A DNA stretch of 62,322 nt from an uncultured Bacteroidia bacterium (GTDB lineage: Bacteria > Bacteroidota > Bacteroidia > Bacteroidales > UBA932). The translations under genes and the position numbers were made by a program. Below are positions 40,022-48,408 of the stretch, in pieces. Below the pieces are notes generated by a model that ran no database searches, was not told the DNA's origin, and worked only from the letters and a program-made list of their open reading frames with translations. Numbering within the stretch: the stretch's first letter is position 1; every line of letters starts with the position of its first letter. Location of the stretch: assembly GCA_902779785.1 (NCBI GenBank), contig CACZDC010000015.1:1-62322 (forward strand), given 5' to 3'.

Positions 40022-40573
40022 ATGGATAAACTCAATCATCCTGCAATCCTTGTCGTCGATATGCTCAACGACTTCGTCACCGGCGCACTTGGTTGCGATC
40101 GCGCCCGCGCGATTGTTCCCGCCACCGCAAAACTTCTCGAAGCTGCGCGCAGCAAGGGTGTTCCCGTGATTTATTGCAATGATGCTCATCTTCCCGGCAT
40201 CGACCGTGAACTTCAGATCTGGGGCGACCACGCAATCGCCGGTACCCCCGGCGCCGAGGTCATTCCCGAGCTCGCTCCCCAGAAACAGGATTTCGTCGTT
40301 CCGAAGCGCCGCTACAGCGGTTTCTTCCAAACCGACCTCGACATCCTGCTCAAGGAGCTCGGCGTCAAGACCGTCGTGATGACCGGACTACACGCCCATA
40401 TGTGTGTCCGTCACACCTCGGCCGACGCCTACTGCCTCGGTTATGACGTTGTCGTTGCCAAGGAAGCGGTCAACTCCTTCACCGAAGAGGACTATCAGGG
40501 CGGCCTTGCCTACCTGAAGACCTGCTATGGTGCTCCCGCACTTTCGAATGAGGAGCTGATTGCCGCATTCTGA
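40022..40573 (+). CDS. Isochorismatase-family cysteine hydrolase (nicotinamidase-like)
   Basis: 183 residues with the complete catalytic triad of the family: Asp in LVVDMLNDFV (~13), Lys in VPKRRYSGF (~98) and Cys in LHAHMCVRHT (~130). The HAHMC context includes a cis-peptide motif typical of nicotinamidases and related amidases. The substrate cannot be fixed from sequence; nicotinamide or other amide hydrolysis is possible. It lies 13 bases after rpoC with no promoter visible in the gap, so it is probably transcribed with rpoBC. A strong terminator follows. Confidence 0.85.
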   Translation: MDKLNHPAILVVDMLNDFVTGALGCDRARAIVPATAKLLEAARSKGVPVIYCNDAHLPGIDRELQIWGDHAIAGTPGAEVIPELAPQKQDFVVPKRRYSGFFQTDLDILLKELGVKTVVMTGLHAHMCVRHTSADAYCLGYDVVVAKEAVNSFTEEDYQGGLAYLKTCYGAPALSNEELIAAF

Positions 40574-40592
40574 GGCTTCGGCGTTTAACACC

Positions 40593-40632
40593 AGAGGGCG
40601 ACCCGCTTCCACGCAGGCCGCCCTCTTTTTTG
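40593..40632 (+). terminator. Intrinsic terminator after the rpoBC-isochorismatase unit
   Basis: AGAGGGCG (40593-40600) pairs with CGCCCTCT (40619-40626) and is followed by a run of six T. Confidence 0.85.
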
Positions 40633-40651
40633 TTTGGCCGGTTTTTTGTAC

Positions 40652-40659
40652 TATCTTTG
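40652..40659 (+). promoter_or_regulatory. -7 box of the Gly-rich lipoprotein gene
   Basis: TATCTTTG, 22 bases before the preferred ATG at 40682. A TTTG at 40633-40636 is nearer than the consensus spacing. Confidence 0.55.
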
Positions 40660-40681
40660 TAGAACCCAAAATTGAATGATT

Positions 40682-41866
40682 ATGAAGACGACTCGGATTC
40701 TGCTTGCGACAAGTCTCGCACTTATGGCCCTTGTGGGCTGCACGAAATTCGAACCTGAGTTCCAGAACGGCCGCTGGCCCAACTCCGGCGGAAACGCTGG
40801 TGGCAATGGCGGTAACGGTGGTAACGGCGGCAGTGGCGGCTCAGGCGGTCAGCAGACGGCCACTCCGACCCTCCAGAACGGATGGAAAATCGAATACAAA
40901 GGCAGAAGTGTCTTTACCGATGATGGCAGCAACGACACTGTCGAAGGTTTTGCCTTTACTTACAGCGGAAGTGCTTACTACATCGTAAGGATGGTCAGTA
41001 AGGGTAGCGTCCTGGACAAGGACCTCGCTACTTTCTTCACGGATGAGGCAAAGGCACTTGACGACAAGTTCGCCGAGGATGAGAACAATGTGTTCAAGGA
41101 CAGCCGCACGGTCTATTTCGACCTGCTTCTCCACGGAGAATATGATGTCTATATGATCGAGATCTCCGACAAGAAGAAGGCTACGATGTCATATCAGAAA
41201 GCCGTGATTGAAGTCAAGGAGGACGAGGCATCGGCAGATTATCTGAGCTGGCTCGGCTTCTGGAGAGTGTCCACGGGCCTTATCGGCTATGACATTGAAA
41301 TCCAGCACGCCGAGAACAACCTGCTCTATTATGTATGGGGCTGGGAATCAGGTCCTGCCGCGATGACTCAGGATATGGGCGACGACTGGCTTTTCGTGCG
41401 CTATGATCCTTCCACCAAGGGCCTTGCCTTCTATGTCCAGACTATCGGCGAGGACAACGACGAGGACGGCAGCCGTTTCGACAAGGTTTTCGTGGGGACG
41501 TGGCCCACTCCTGATGGAGATGTGGTCGATGACCTTGAGGGATCCGTGATTGCCCGCAGCGGCGAGAATGAAAAAGGTGAGCTGGCGCTCATCCCTGAGA
41601 CGATTGTGTACGATAATGACGCAGTCTTTACTTATAAGACTATGCGCTATTCCAGCTATAGCTATAAAGATGAGTTATGGTACCATTACAATGCCTCGGT
41701 ACCTCCGCTATACACGATGGTCAACAAGGTTATGACCTATCCTCTGACTATGGAAAAGATCCCCAATGCGGGAGCTCCGATGCGCGTAATGGCGAGACCT
41801 CAGAACTCGACGGGGCGCATCAAGGCCAAGGTCCACGGCTCGGCAAAGAGAAGGACGGTGAAATAA
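40682..41866 (+). CDS. Lipoprotein with Gly/Asn-rich linker and basic C-terminal tail, function unknown
   Basis: About 394 residues. The signal peptide ends with a good lipobox (LMALVGC), so the protein is probably anchored to a membrane facing the periplasm or cell surface. A Gly-rich linker (GGNAGGNGGNGGNGGSGGSGG spans ~35-55) separates the anchor from a beta-rich domain with many Asp, Tyr and Trp residues. The last ~25 residues are strongly basic (RIKAKVHGSAKRRTVK). The same design appears in the lipoprotein at 42780. No family is recognised. A hairpin terminator for this gene lies inside the convergent folD gene. Confidence 0.7.
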   Translation: MKTTRILLATSLALMALVGCTKFEPEFQNGRWPNSGGNAGGNGGNGGNGGSGGSGGQQTATPTLQNGWKIEYKGRSVFTDDGSNDTVEGFAFTYSGSAYYIVRMVSKGSVLDKDLATFFTDEAKALDDKFAEDENNVFKDSRTVYFDLLLHGEYDVYMIEISDKKKATMSYQKAVIEVKEDEASADYLSWLGFWRVSTGLIGYDIEIQHAENNLLYYVWGWESGPAAMTQDMGDDWLFVRYDPSTKGLAFYVQTIGEDNDEDGSRFDKVFVGTWPTPDGDVVDDLEGSVIARSGENEKGELALIPETIVYDNDAVFTYKTMRYSSYSYKDELWYHYNASVPPLYTMVNKVMTYPLTMEKIPNAGAPMRVMARPQNSTGRIKAKVHGSAKRRTVK

Positions 41867-41868
41867 AA

Positions 41869-42717
41869 TCATTTGACACGCTGGAGGAAACACTCCAGCG
41901 TGTTTTCCATAAGGCAGGCGATGGTCATTGGCCCGACACCGCCGGGGACGGGGGTGATGGCAGCGGCCTTGGGAGCGCAGGAGGCGAAATCCACGTCGCC
42001 GCAGAGTTTGCCGGTCTCGGGGTCCCGGTCCATCCCGACATCGATGATGACCACCCCTTCTGAGACCATATCGCCGGTGATAATCTTGGGCCTTCCGGCG
42101 GCGACCACGAGGATTTCGGCCTCGCGGGTCGCGGCGGCGAGGTCACGGGTGCGGGTATGGCAGAAAGTGACGGTGGCGTTGGCGTCAAGCAGCATTTTTC
42201 CGACGGGAAGGCCGACTATGTTTGAGCGCCCTATTACCACGGCCCTCTTGCCCTTGGGATCGACTCCTGCGGCTTCAAGAAGTTTCATAATGCCTTTCGG
42301 AGTGCAGGGGGCCAGGTGCGGAGTCTTCTGCCAGAGTCCGGCGACATTGAGAGGATGGAAGCCGTCCACGTCTTTTTCGCGGGAGATGGCTGCAATCACA
42401 TTGGCCTCGGAAATCTGCCGGGGCAGGGGAAGCTGCACCAGGATACCGTCCACATCCGGGTCGGCATTGAGCTTGGCGATAAGGCCGAGCAGGCGCTCCT
42501 CGCTGCAGCTTTCTTCCAGAACCGTTGTAGTATTCCGTATCCCGGCTTCGTCGCAGGCCTTGGCCTTGTTGCGCACATAAACTACGCTTGCAGGGTCCTC
42601 TCCGACACGTATTACCACAAGATGAGGAGTCCTTCCATATTTTGCCTGACATTCGGCCGTGCGGGAGGCGACATCGGCCTTCAGCGCCGCCGCAATCTGT
42701 TTTCCATCGATAATCAT
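41869..42717 (-). CDS. folD: Bifunctional methylenetetrahydrofolate dehydrogenase/cyclohydrolase
   Basis: 282 residues. FolD interconverts 5,10-methylene-THF, 5,10-methenyl-THF and 10-formyl-THF with NADP, feeding purine and formyl-Met-tRNA synthesis. Motifs: YVRNKAKACDEAGI with the catalytic Tyr and Lys (~48-61), GILVQLPLP (~93), KDVDGFHPLN (~120) and the nucleotide-binding GRSNIVGLPVGKMLL (~160). TPVPGGVGPMT is near the end. A minus-strand TAAATTTG box (42722-42729) ends four bases before the ATG. The final ~9 codons contain a perfect hairpin that serves the convergent lipoprotein gene. Confidence 0.97.
   Translation of the reverse strand: MIIDGKQIAAALKADVASRTAECQAKYGRTPHLVVIRVGEDPASVVYVRNKAKACDEAGIRNTTTVLEESCSEERLLGLIAKLNADPDVDGILVQLPLPRQISEANVIAAISREKDVDGFHPLNVAGLWQKTPHLAPCTPKGIMKLLEAAGVDPKGKRAVVIGRSNIVGLPVGKMLLDANATVTFCHTRTRDLAAATREAEILVVAAGRPKIITGDMVSEGVVIIDVGMDRDPETGKLCGDVDFASCAPKAAAITPVPGGVGPMTIACLMENTLECFLQRVK
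41877..41906 (+). terminator. Intrinsic terminator for the lipoprotein gene, embedded in the 3' end of folD
   Basis: CACGCTGGAG (41877-41886) pairs perfectly with CTCCAGCGTG (41893-41902) across a six-base loop and is followed by TTTT. It lies ten bases after the lipoprotein stop, within the coding region of the opposite folD gene. Confidence 0.75.
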
Positions 42718-42721
42718 ACGG

Positions 42722-42770
42722 CAAATTTACGCATCTTTTCCCAGATGCTCGAAAAAAATCTTTATATTTG
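42722..42770. promoter_or_regulatory. Divergent promoters for folD and the second Gly-rich lipoprotein
   Basis: CAAATTTA (42722-42729) reads TAAATTTG on the minus strand, four bases before folD. TATATTTG (42763-42770) precedes the lipoprotein ATG at 42780 by nine bases. Confidence 0.65.
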
Positions 42771-42779
42771 TAGGATAGT

Positions 42780-44141
42780 ATGTCAATGAAGATGAAGAAT
42801 TTTTTTAATCTACTCCTTTCGACTGTCTTCGCAGTCCTTCTTTTTGCTTCCTGTGTCAGAGAGGCAGTTGATATTCTCGTTATCAAAATGAGCGCCGATT
42901 CGGGATTCAAGGATTCTTATGCGTCAATCAACTTTGCCCTTACCAAGGCCTCCGGCTCGGATATTAGCATTTCTTTGCTCGTGCTGGACCAGCCTTCCGA
43001 GGGGAACAGTTGTGTTGCTGCCAGTAAGCTGACCCTGCCCTCAAGCGTCGTAGTAAGCGCAGGTTCCACCTCCGTTAAGCTGGATGTCGCCCTTGCCGAA
43101 GATGCAGTTGGCACCGAGGCCGTCATTGCCGTTGCCGGAGTTGTAGGTGCTTCGCTTGAAGGCGAGGGAGTCGCCCGCATCAAGACCGGCCAGAGCTACA
43201 GCGGCGGCGGCCAGGGCGGAGAAGGAGGCGGCGGTGGCGAAGGCGGCCTGACGCTTTCACTGCAGAGCAGTTGGACAGCCACTATCCTGGATGATGACTG
43301 GGAAACTGACGGGGAATATTATTATTATCCGGTTTCCGTGACTGCCCCTGGCTCCACTTACATCTATCTGGACACCTATTCTGACGCTGAACTGCAAGAA
43401 GAATTCAATGGCTCTATTGAGGATTTGCTTAAATACTACTCCGGCATTGAAGAAGGATCCACGGTTGAAGACTCCTTCTACACGGCTAGTGATGTGGTCT
43501 ATGTCCCTTATTATGAGGCCGGCCTGACCAAATGCTATATTATGGACTTCGACGCCAAAGGCAATCCTACCGGAAAGTACGGTGTGGTTGAACTGAATGT
43601 GCCTGACTATGGCGATGAAGGCGGTGGTGAAGGCGGTCAGGGCGGCGAAGAAACTACGATTCCATTTACCGGGACGACGACCCTCAAGTCGAACTGGACG
43701 CTCACCATCGAGGAGGTCGGCACAGACGAGTATGGGGATTATATACTGGTCGATGTCACCACGGATGCGCAGCTCTTTGCCGTGGACTATTATACCGAAG
43801 CAGAAATGATTCAGTATTTTGGCTCCGTCGACATAGCGGATATGCTGACAGCCTTCCAGACCACTGCTGTGAGTGCTTCGGCCACTTACACGAATCCTTC
43901 CGATTATTTCTGGACCCAGGAAGACGACGTGTACTGCGATTATTATGAGGGATACGAGAATGGAACGGATTTCTATATCCTTGAGTTCGGGACGGATTGG
44001 TTGGCCACGGGTAATTATGGAAAAGTCCATCTCAATGTTCCCGTGCTGTCTAATGCAAGGAAAGCGTTCCGTGTAAAAATCGCTCCACAGCATAAGAGAA
44101 CTGCTACAGTGAGAGTTATCGCTAAACACCGCAAAAAATGA
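42780..44141 (+). CDS. Lipoprotein with two Gly-linked related domains and basic tail, function unknown
   Basis: About 453 residues. The signal peptide ends VLLFASC, a good lipobox. An N-terminal beta-rich domain (~25-140) is followed by two Gly/Glu linkers ([15 protein letters not shown] at ~143 and GGGEGGQGG at ~280). Each linker precedes a related ~120-residue domain opening with a SSWTATI or SNWTLTI strand and containing YTxxDY and acidic Tyr-rich stretches. The C-terminal tail is basic ([23 protein letters not shown] spans the last 23 residues). The design matches the lipoprotein at 40682, so the two are probably paralogues. It overlaps cysS by four bases, so they are co-transcribed. Confidence 0.7.
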   Translation: MSMKMKNFFNLLLSTVFAVLLFASCVREAVDILVIKMSADSGFKDSYASINFALTKASGSDISISLLVLDQPSEGNSCVAASKLTLPSSVVVSAGSTSVKLDVALAEDAVGTEAVIAVAGVVGASLEGEGVARIKTGQSYSGGGQGGEGGGGGEGGLTLSLQSSWTATILDDDWETDGEYYYYPVSVTAPGSTYIYLDTYSDAELQEEFNGSIEDLLKYYSGIEEGSTVEDSFYTASDVVYVPYYEAGLTKCYIMDFDAKGNPTGKYGVVELNVPDYGDEGGGEGGQGGEETTIPFTGTTTLKSNWTLTIEEVGTDEYGDYILVDVTTDAQLFAVDYYTEAEMIQYFGSVDIADMLTAFQTTAVSASATYTNPSDYFWTQEDDVYCDYYEGYENGTDFYILEFGTDWLATGNYGKVHLNVPVLSNARKAFRVKIAPQHKRTATVRVIAKHRKK

Positions 44142-45673
44142 GACCACTGTATCTGACAAACACGCTGACCAGGACCAAGGAGCTGTTCAAACCCATTCAC
44201 GAGGGCCACGTTGGGATGTATGTCTGCGGACCGACCGTCTATGGCGACGCTCACCTTGGCCACGCCCGTCCGGGAGTTACCTACGACGTGCTTTTCCGCC
44301 TGCTGAAGGCCCTCGGCTACAAGGTCCGCTATGTGCGCAACATCACCGATGTAGGCCACCTCGAGCACGATGCCGACGAGGGGGAGGACAAAATAGCGAA
44401 GAAAGCCCGCCTGGAGGAGCTGGAGCCTATGGAGGTAGTCCAGACCTATACCGAGCGCTACCACGAGGCTATGCGCGAGCTGAATGTCCTGTCTCCGTCC
44501 ATAGAGCCCCGCGCTTCTGGCCATATCATCGAGCAGATCGAGACCGTCAAGAAGATCCTCGAAGCCGGCTATGCCTACGAATCCAACGGCTCTGTCTATT
44601 TCGATGTCGAGAAATATAATAAGGACCATCGTTACGGCATCCTTTCGGGACGCAGCCTGGACGAGACTCTGGAGGGCACGCGTTCCCTGGACGGTCAGGC
44701 CGACAAGAAAGCCCCATACGACTTCGCTATATGGAAAAAGGCTGAACCTGAGCATATTATGCGCTGGCCTTCTCCCTGGGGCGAGGGCTTCCCGGGATGG
44801 CATCTGGAGTGCTCGGTGATGGGCGAGAAATATCTAGGACAGGAGTTCGACATCCACGGCGGAGGTATGGACCTTATGTTCCCTCACCACGAGTGCGAGA
44901 TTGCCCAGAACGTCGCTTCGCGCGGCACTCAGGGCGTGCATTACTGGGTCCATAACAATATGATCACCATCAACGGGCAGAAGATGGGGAAGTCGCTGGG
45001 GAACTTTATCACCCTGCCAGAACTTTTCTCCGGTTCCCATCCGAAGCTTGAGAGGGCCTATAGCCCGATGACGGTCCGTTTCTTCATCCTGCAGGCCCAT
45101 TACCGTTCGACTCTGGATTTCTCAAACGAGGCCTTGCAGGCGGCGGAGAAGGGCTACAGGCGGCTTATGGCCGCCGCGCGGGCGCTCGGCGCCGGGGAAG
45201 ACTCGGGAGTGGGGGCACTTGCCCTCACGTCGCTTCGCGACCCTGTACGGGCAAATGCTCGGTCAAATGCCCCCACTCCCTCGTTACCTTCCCCGGCGGT
45301 TTCGGCGCTGGTCGAGGCAGTCTGGGAGGCGCTCTGCGACGATATGAACACCCCGATTGCCATCGCCAAGCTTTTCGAAGCAGTGAAGATGGTCAATGGC
45401 GGGGGGCTGTCCGAAGGCGACAAGGCGGCGCTCCGAGGGCTCTTCGACGATGTCGTTTTCGGCGTTCTGGGGCTTCGCGATGAGGAGGCCCAAGGCGGCT
45501 CCGGCAAGGCTGAAAAGGCCCTTGAGGGGGTTATGGAGCTTGTCCTGGAGGACAGGCGCAAGGCCCGCGCAGAGAAAAACTGGGCCGAGAGCGACCGTAT
45601 CAGGGACCTTCTCGCCTCCTTCGGCATCACTGTCAAGGACACCAAGGACGGCGCTACCTGGACATTGGAATAA
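44138..45673 (+). CDS. cysS: Cysteinyl-tRNA synthetase with hairpin-element insert
   Basis: 511 residues. A class I aminoacyl-tRNA synthetase charging tRNA-Cys. The HIGH-like signature is AHLGHARP (~37-44) and the KMSKS-like one is KMGKS (~284). Zinc ligands are seen as the Cys in YVCGPTVY, the Cys in LECSVMG and the His/Glu in PHHECE. In the helical anticodon-binding region, between AAARALGAG and [12 protein letters not shown], about 40 extra residues include [12 protein letters not shown]. They are encoded by the 32-bp hairpin element enclosed by a 13-bp inverted repeat. The insert is in frame and in a surface loop by family comparison, so the enzyme is probably active. Confidence 0.96.
   Translation: MRPLYLTNTLTRTKELFKPIHEGHVGMYVCGPTVYGDAHLGHARPGVTYDVLFRLLKALGYKVRYVRNITDVGHLEHDADEGEDKIAKKARLEELEPMEVVQTYTERYHEAMRELNVLSPSIEPRASGHIIEQIETVKKILEAGYAYESNGSVYFDVEKYNKDHRYGILSGRSLDETLEGTRSLDGQADKKAPYDFAIWKKAEPEHIMRWPSPWGEGFPGWHLECSVMGEKYLGQEFDIHGGGMDLMFPHHECEIAQNVASRGTQGVHYWVHNNMITINGQKMGKSLGNFITLPELFSGSHPKLERAYSPMTVRFFILQAHYRSTLDFSNEALQAAEKGYRRLMAAARALGAGEDSGVGALALTSLRDPVRANARSNAPTPSLPSPAVSALVEAVWEALCDDMNTPIAIAKLFEAVKMVNGGGLSEGDKAALRGLFDDVVFGVLGLRDEEAQGGSGKAEKALEGVMELVLEDRRKARAEKNWAESDRIRDLLASFGITVKDTKDGATWTLE
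45205..45280 (+). repeat. In-gene hairpin element, copy 2 (inside cysS), with flanking 13-bp inverted repeat
   Basis: The 32-bp core lies at 45229-45260 and contains GTCGC-TTC-GCGAC. It is enclosed by perfect 13-bp inverted repeats GGGAGTGGGGGCA (45205-45217) and TGCCCCCACTCCC (45268-45280). The core is identical to copy 3 over all 32 bases. Confidence 0.9.
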
Positions 45674-45677
45674 GACT

Positions 45678-46421
45678 ATGAAATTCATCTCCTGGAATGT
45701 AAATGGCCTCAGGGCCGTGGCGGGGAAGGGCTTCGCCGATATTTTTGTGGGCCTGGACGCTGATTTCGTCTGCCTGCAGGAAACCAAACTGCAGGCAGGT
45801 CAGATCGACCTGGAATTCCCCGGCTACCAGTCCTATTGGAACTATGCCGAGAAGCCGGGCTATTCCGGAACTGCTGTCTACACTAAGCATACTCCACTGT
45901 CCGTGGCTTACGGCATCGGCGTGGAACAGCACGACCGTGAGGGCCGCGTAATCACTCTTGAGTATGAGGATTTCTTCCTTGTATGCTGCTATGTCCCGAA
46001 CAGCCAGGACGGCCTCAGGCGCCTGGAATACAGGATGCAGTGGGAGGATGCGATGCGCTCCTATCTTTGCTCGCTTCCCAAGCCTGTCGTCTTCTGCGGC
46101 GACCTGAATGTGGCCCACGAAGAGATAGATCTGAAGAATCCCTCTACGAACCATCTCAACGCCGGTTTTACCGACGAGGAGAGGGGAAAGTTCGGCGAAC
46201 TGCTCGCAGCGGGATTCACCGACAGCTGGCGCTTCCAGCATCCCGGGGAGGTAAAGTACTCCTGGTGGTCCTACCGGATGAACGCCCGTGCACGGAATGC
46301 CGGGTGGCGCATCGACTATTTTCTAGTATCGGATACGCTTCGGGGCAGGATCGTCTCCACTGACATCCTAAATGACGTCTTCGGTTCGGACCACTGCCCC
46401 GTAGAACTCGTATTAGCCTAG
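45678..46421 (+). CDS. xth: Exodeoxyribonuclease III
   Basis: 247 residues of the exonuclease III/AP endonuclease family, which incises abasic sites and trims 3' ends in base-excision repair. Motifs: MKFISWNVNGLRA at the start, CLQETKLQ with the metal-binding Glu (~36), GYSGTAVYTK (~62), FCGDLNVAHEEIDL with catalytic Asp/Asn (~140), WWSYRMNARARNAGWRIDY (~200) and GSDHCPV with the catalytic His. ATG 45678, five bases after the cysS stop, is fixed by the family N terminus. It converges with the hydrolase gene one base away (46421/46423). Confidence 0.96.
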   Translation: MKFISWNVNGLRAVAGKGFADIFVGLDADFVCLQETKLQAGQIDLEFPGYQSYWNYAEKPGYSGTAVYTKHTPLSVAYGIGVEQHDREGRVITLEYEDFFLVCCYVPNSQDGLRRLEYRMQWEDAMRSYLCSLPKPVVFCGDLNVAHEEIDLKNPSTNHLNAGFTDEERGKFGELLAAGFTDSWRFQHPGEVKYSWWSYRMNARARNAGWRIDYFLVSDTLRGRIVSTDILNDVFGSDHCPVELVLA

Positions 46422-46422
46422 T

Positions 46423-47388
46423 TTACAGCGTTTTGGCTTTTGCCAGGAAGGCGCGGACGTGCTCAGTGTAGCCCTTGGTGTCCTTGGCGTATGAATTGGC
46501 GTGGACGGCACCTTCGGCAACCCACATTTCCTTGTAACCATTGACCTTGGCGTCGTAGTTCTTCTTAAGGTGGGAGAAGGGTACGAAGTCATCGGCGTCG
46601 CCGTGGATAAAGAGCATAGGACGGTCGCATTTGGCCAGCTGCTTGACAGAGGAGGCTTCCTTGAAGGACCAGCCATAGCGGTTCTTGCAGACGATGTTGG
46701 CGCTTGTCAGGACGGGGAACGGAGGCAGGTGGAAACTCTGCTTCAGATTGGATTTCAGCTGGTCCCAGACAGAGCTGTAGCCGCAGTCTTCGACGAAGGC
46801 GCGGACATAGCCGGGAAGCTCTTCACCTGAAAGCATCATTGTCGTGGCGGCGCCCATCGATACTCCGTGGACCACCATAAAGTCGTCCTTCCAGATATTG
46901 TGGGCCACTTCGGTCCATCTCTTGACGTCGAGACGGTCGTTCCAGCCCATCTGGATGTGGTCGCCTTCCGAGTAGCCGTGGTACTGAAGGTCGGGGAAGA
47001 GGACATTGTAATTGAACTCATCCCTGTACATCCTGACGAGGTAGAGGAATACATAGTGGTTGTCTCCGTAGCCGTGGACGACGATAGCGGTGCCCTGGGC
47101 TTTGGCAGGATCGGCGGCGGGGACGTAGCAGGCGTGGAGCTTGAGATTGCGTTCGCCGGTGATGGTCGTGTCTTTCAGGATGCCCTGAGCCTTGAGGCCG
47201 TCGTACCACTGGGTGCTGCCGGGAAGGAGGGAATCGGCCTTGTGGCGTGTCCTTTCGATGTCATCGACTCCGTGCGGAGTGGGAAGAAGGGCGTAGTTGC
47301 ACATATACTTGCCGACGAGGCAACTGTTCAGGCAGCTCAGTCCGATGAGGACGGCCGCAGCAAAATTGATAAAACGTTTCAGTGTCAT
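46423..47388 (-). CDS. Exported alpha/beta hydrolase (S33-like)
   Basis: 321 residues. The N terminus is a signal peptide ending CLNSC, so it may be a lipoprotein. The hydrolase fold carries the nucleophile elbow GVSMGAATTM (~150), VVHGYGDN as the oxyanion region, HGDADDFVPF with the catalytic Asp (~258) and GAVHANSY with the likely catalytic His (~292). The family is broad (esterases, aminopeptidases, thioesterases); the substrate is unknown. Last gene of a minus-strand run PfkB kinase, DUF6913-like, small multidrug-export-like, hydrolase. Confidence 0.85.
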   Translation of the reverse strand: MTLKRFINFAAAVLIGLSCLNSCLVGKYMCNYALLPTPHGVDDIERTRHKADSLLPGSTQWYDGLKAQGILKDTTITGERNLKLHACYVPAADPAKAQGTAIVVHGYGDNHYVFLYLVRMYRDEFNYNVLFPDLQYHGYSEGDHIQMGWNDRLDVKRWTEVAHNIWKDDFMVVHGVSMGAATTMMLSGEELPGYVRAFVEDCGYSSVWDQLKSNLKQSFHLPPFPVLTSANIVCKNRYGWSFKEASSVKQLAKCDRPMLFIHGDADDFVPFSHLKKNYDAKVNGYKEMWVAEGAVHANSYAKDTKGYTEHVRAFLAKAKTL

Positions 47389-47400
47389 AAGTATAATTGG

Positions 47401-47877
47401 TTATTTTAAAAAGTCTATCGCTCCGAATACCCCAAGGCTTGCCAGCAGCATTATGGCTCCGGCCAGAAGCACGCCGCCGAGGACGTAGAGTACGCTTTTC
47501 TTGAAATCCATATCCAGCAGGCTGGCGGCGAGGGTTCCTGTCCAGGCCCCAGTCCCGGGAAGGGGAATCCCGACAAAGAGCAGCAGGGCTACATACAGGC
47601 CCGCCCCGGCCTTCTCCTCAAGCTTCTTTCCCCCCTTGTGGCCTTTCTCCATACACCAGCGGCAGAAGCCTCCGATCACTTTTTTGTCCTGGCCCCATTC
47701 CAAGATTTTCCTGGCGAAGAGGAAGATGAAGGGGACGGGAATCATATTGCCGAGAACGCAGAGGGCCAGTGAAGGAAGCAGCGGAAGATCGAATCCTACG
47801 GCATAGGGGACGGCTCCGCGAAGTTCGATCAGCGGGACCATCGATATAAGGAATACTATTATATAGTGCTTGATCAT
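47401..47877 (-). CDS. Small multidrug export-like membrane protein (Sm_multidrug_ex family)
   Basis: 158 residues with about four hydrophobic segments. The N terminus FLISMVPLIELRGAVPYAVG and the re-entrant-like PLPGTGAWTGTLAASLL are the hallmarks of the Sm_multidrug_ex (COG2426) family; despite the name, transport has not been shown for most members. A basic loop with EKGHKGGKKLEEKAG separates the halves. It overlaps the upstream gene by four bases and lies 12 bases before the hydrolase gene. Confidence 0.8.
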   Translation of the reverse strand: MIKHYIIVFLISMVPLIELRGAVPYAVGFDLPLLPSLALCVLGNMIPVPFIFLFARKILEWGQDKKVIGGFCRWCMEKGHKGGKKLEEKAGAGLYVALLLFVGIPLPGTGAWTGTLAASLLDMDFKKSVLYVLGGVLLAGAIMLLASLGVFGAIDFLK

Positions 47878-48407
47878 TGGATTTTGTCGAGAAGTTTTCG
47901 AATCTCCAGAAACACCTCGGCTTCAGACAGTTGCCTGTCGGCGGGGTCTGAGACGACGAGGTCGAATACATTTCCCGGAAGCTGTACGCGGCCTACTTTG
48001 AAATGAGCTTTGGAGACGGCGGCCATAAACGTGATGGGGAAATCATCCTTGCGGAGCAGTGAAATGAACATATCCGGCTCTCCGGAGAGGAGAAGGTCCA
48101 CTTTTTCCATTGCCGGACGGCCGTACCAGTTGAGGTCTTTTTTGAGGACGGTCGTCGTTATGGACGTTATGAGCCTCTCGCCCTCGGTAAGCTTTCGGAA
48201 GTCGAAGAAAAAGATGTCGCCCTTGATCCGGTTTTCGCGGAAGAAGGCGTTCAGTTCGTTTTTGCACTCGTCGAAGGAGGTGTCCTCGACATCTATGAAG
48301 GCGACGGCGGAACGGATCTCGCGGATAGGTGTTATCCGCGTCGCTTCCCTCGATGCGTGTTTGGCGATGCTGCGGCGCCTGAAGAACTGTTTTACCCCTT
48401 CGAACAT
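47874..48407 (-). CDS. DUF6913-like cytoplasmic protein, function unknown
   Basis: 177 residues, soluble, with mixed alpha/beta character. A basic N-terminal helix (FEGVKQFFRRRSIAKHA) is followed by AVAFIDVEDTS and FFFDFRKLTEGER. It looks like the conserved Bacteroidota family often labelled DUF6913, but I cannot confirm this without a profile search. The gene begins one base after the PfkB kinase gene and overlaps the next gene by four bases, so it is embedded in the operon. Confidence 0.65.
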   Translation of the reverse strand: MFEGVKQFFRRRSIAKHASREATRITPIREIRSAVAFIDVEDTSFDECKNELNAFFRENRIKGDIFFFDFRKLTEGERLITSITTTVLKKDLNWYGRPAMEKVDLLLSGEPDMFISLLRKDDFPITFMAAVSKAHFKVGRVQLPGNVFDLVVSDPADRQLSEAEVFLEIRKLLDKIQ

Positions 48408-48408
48408 A

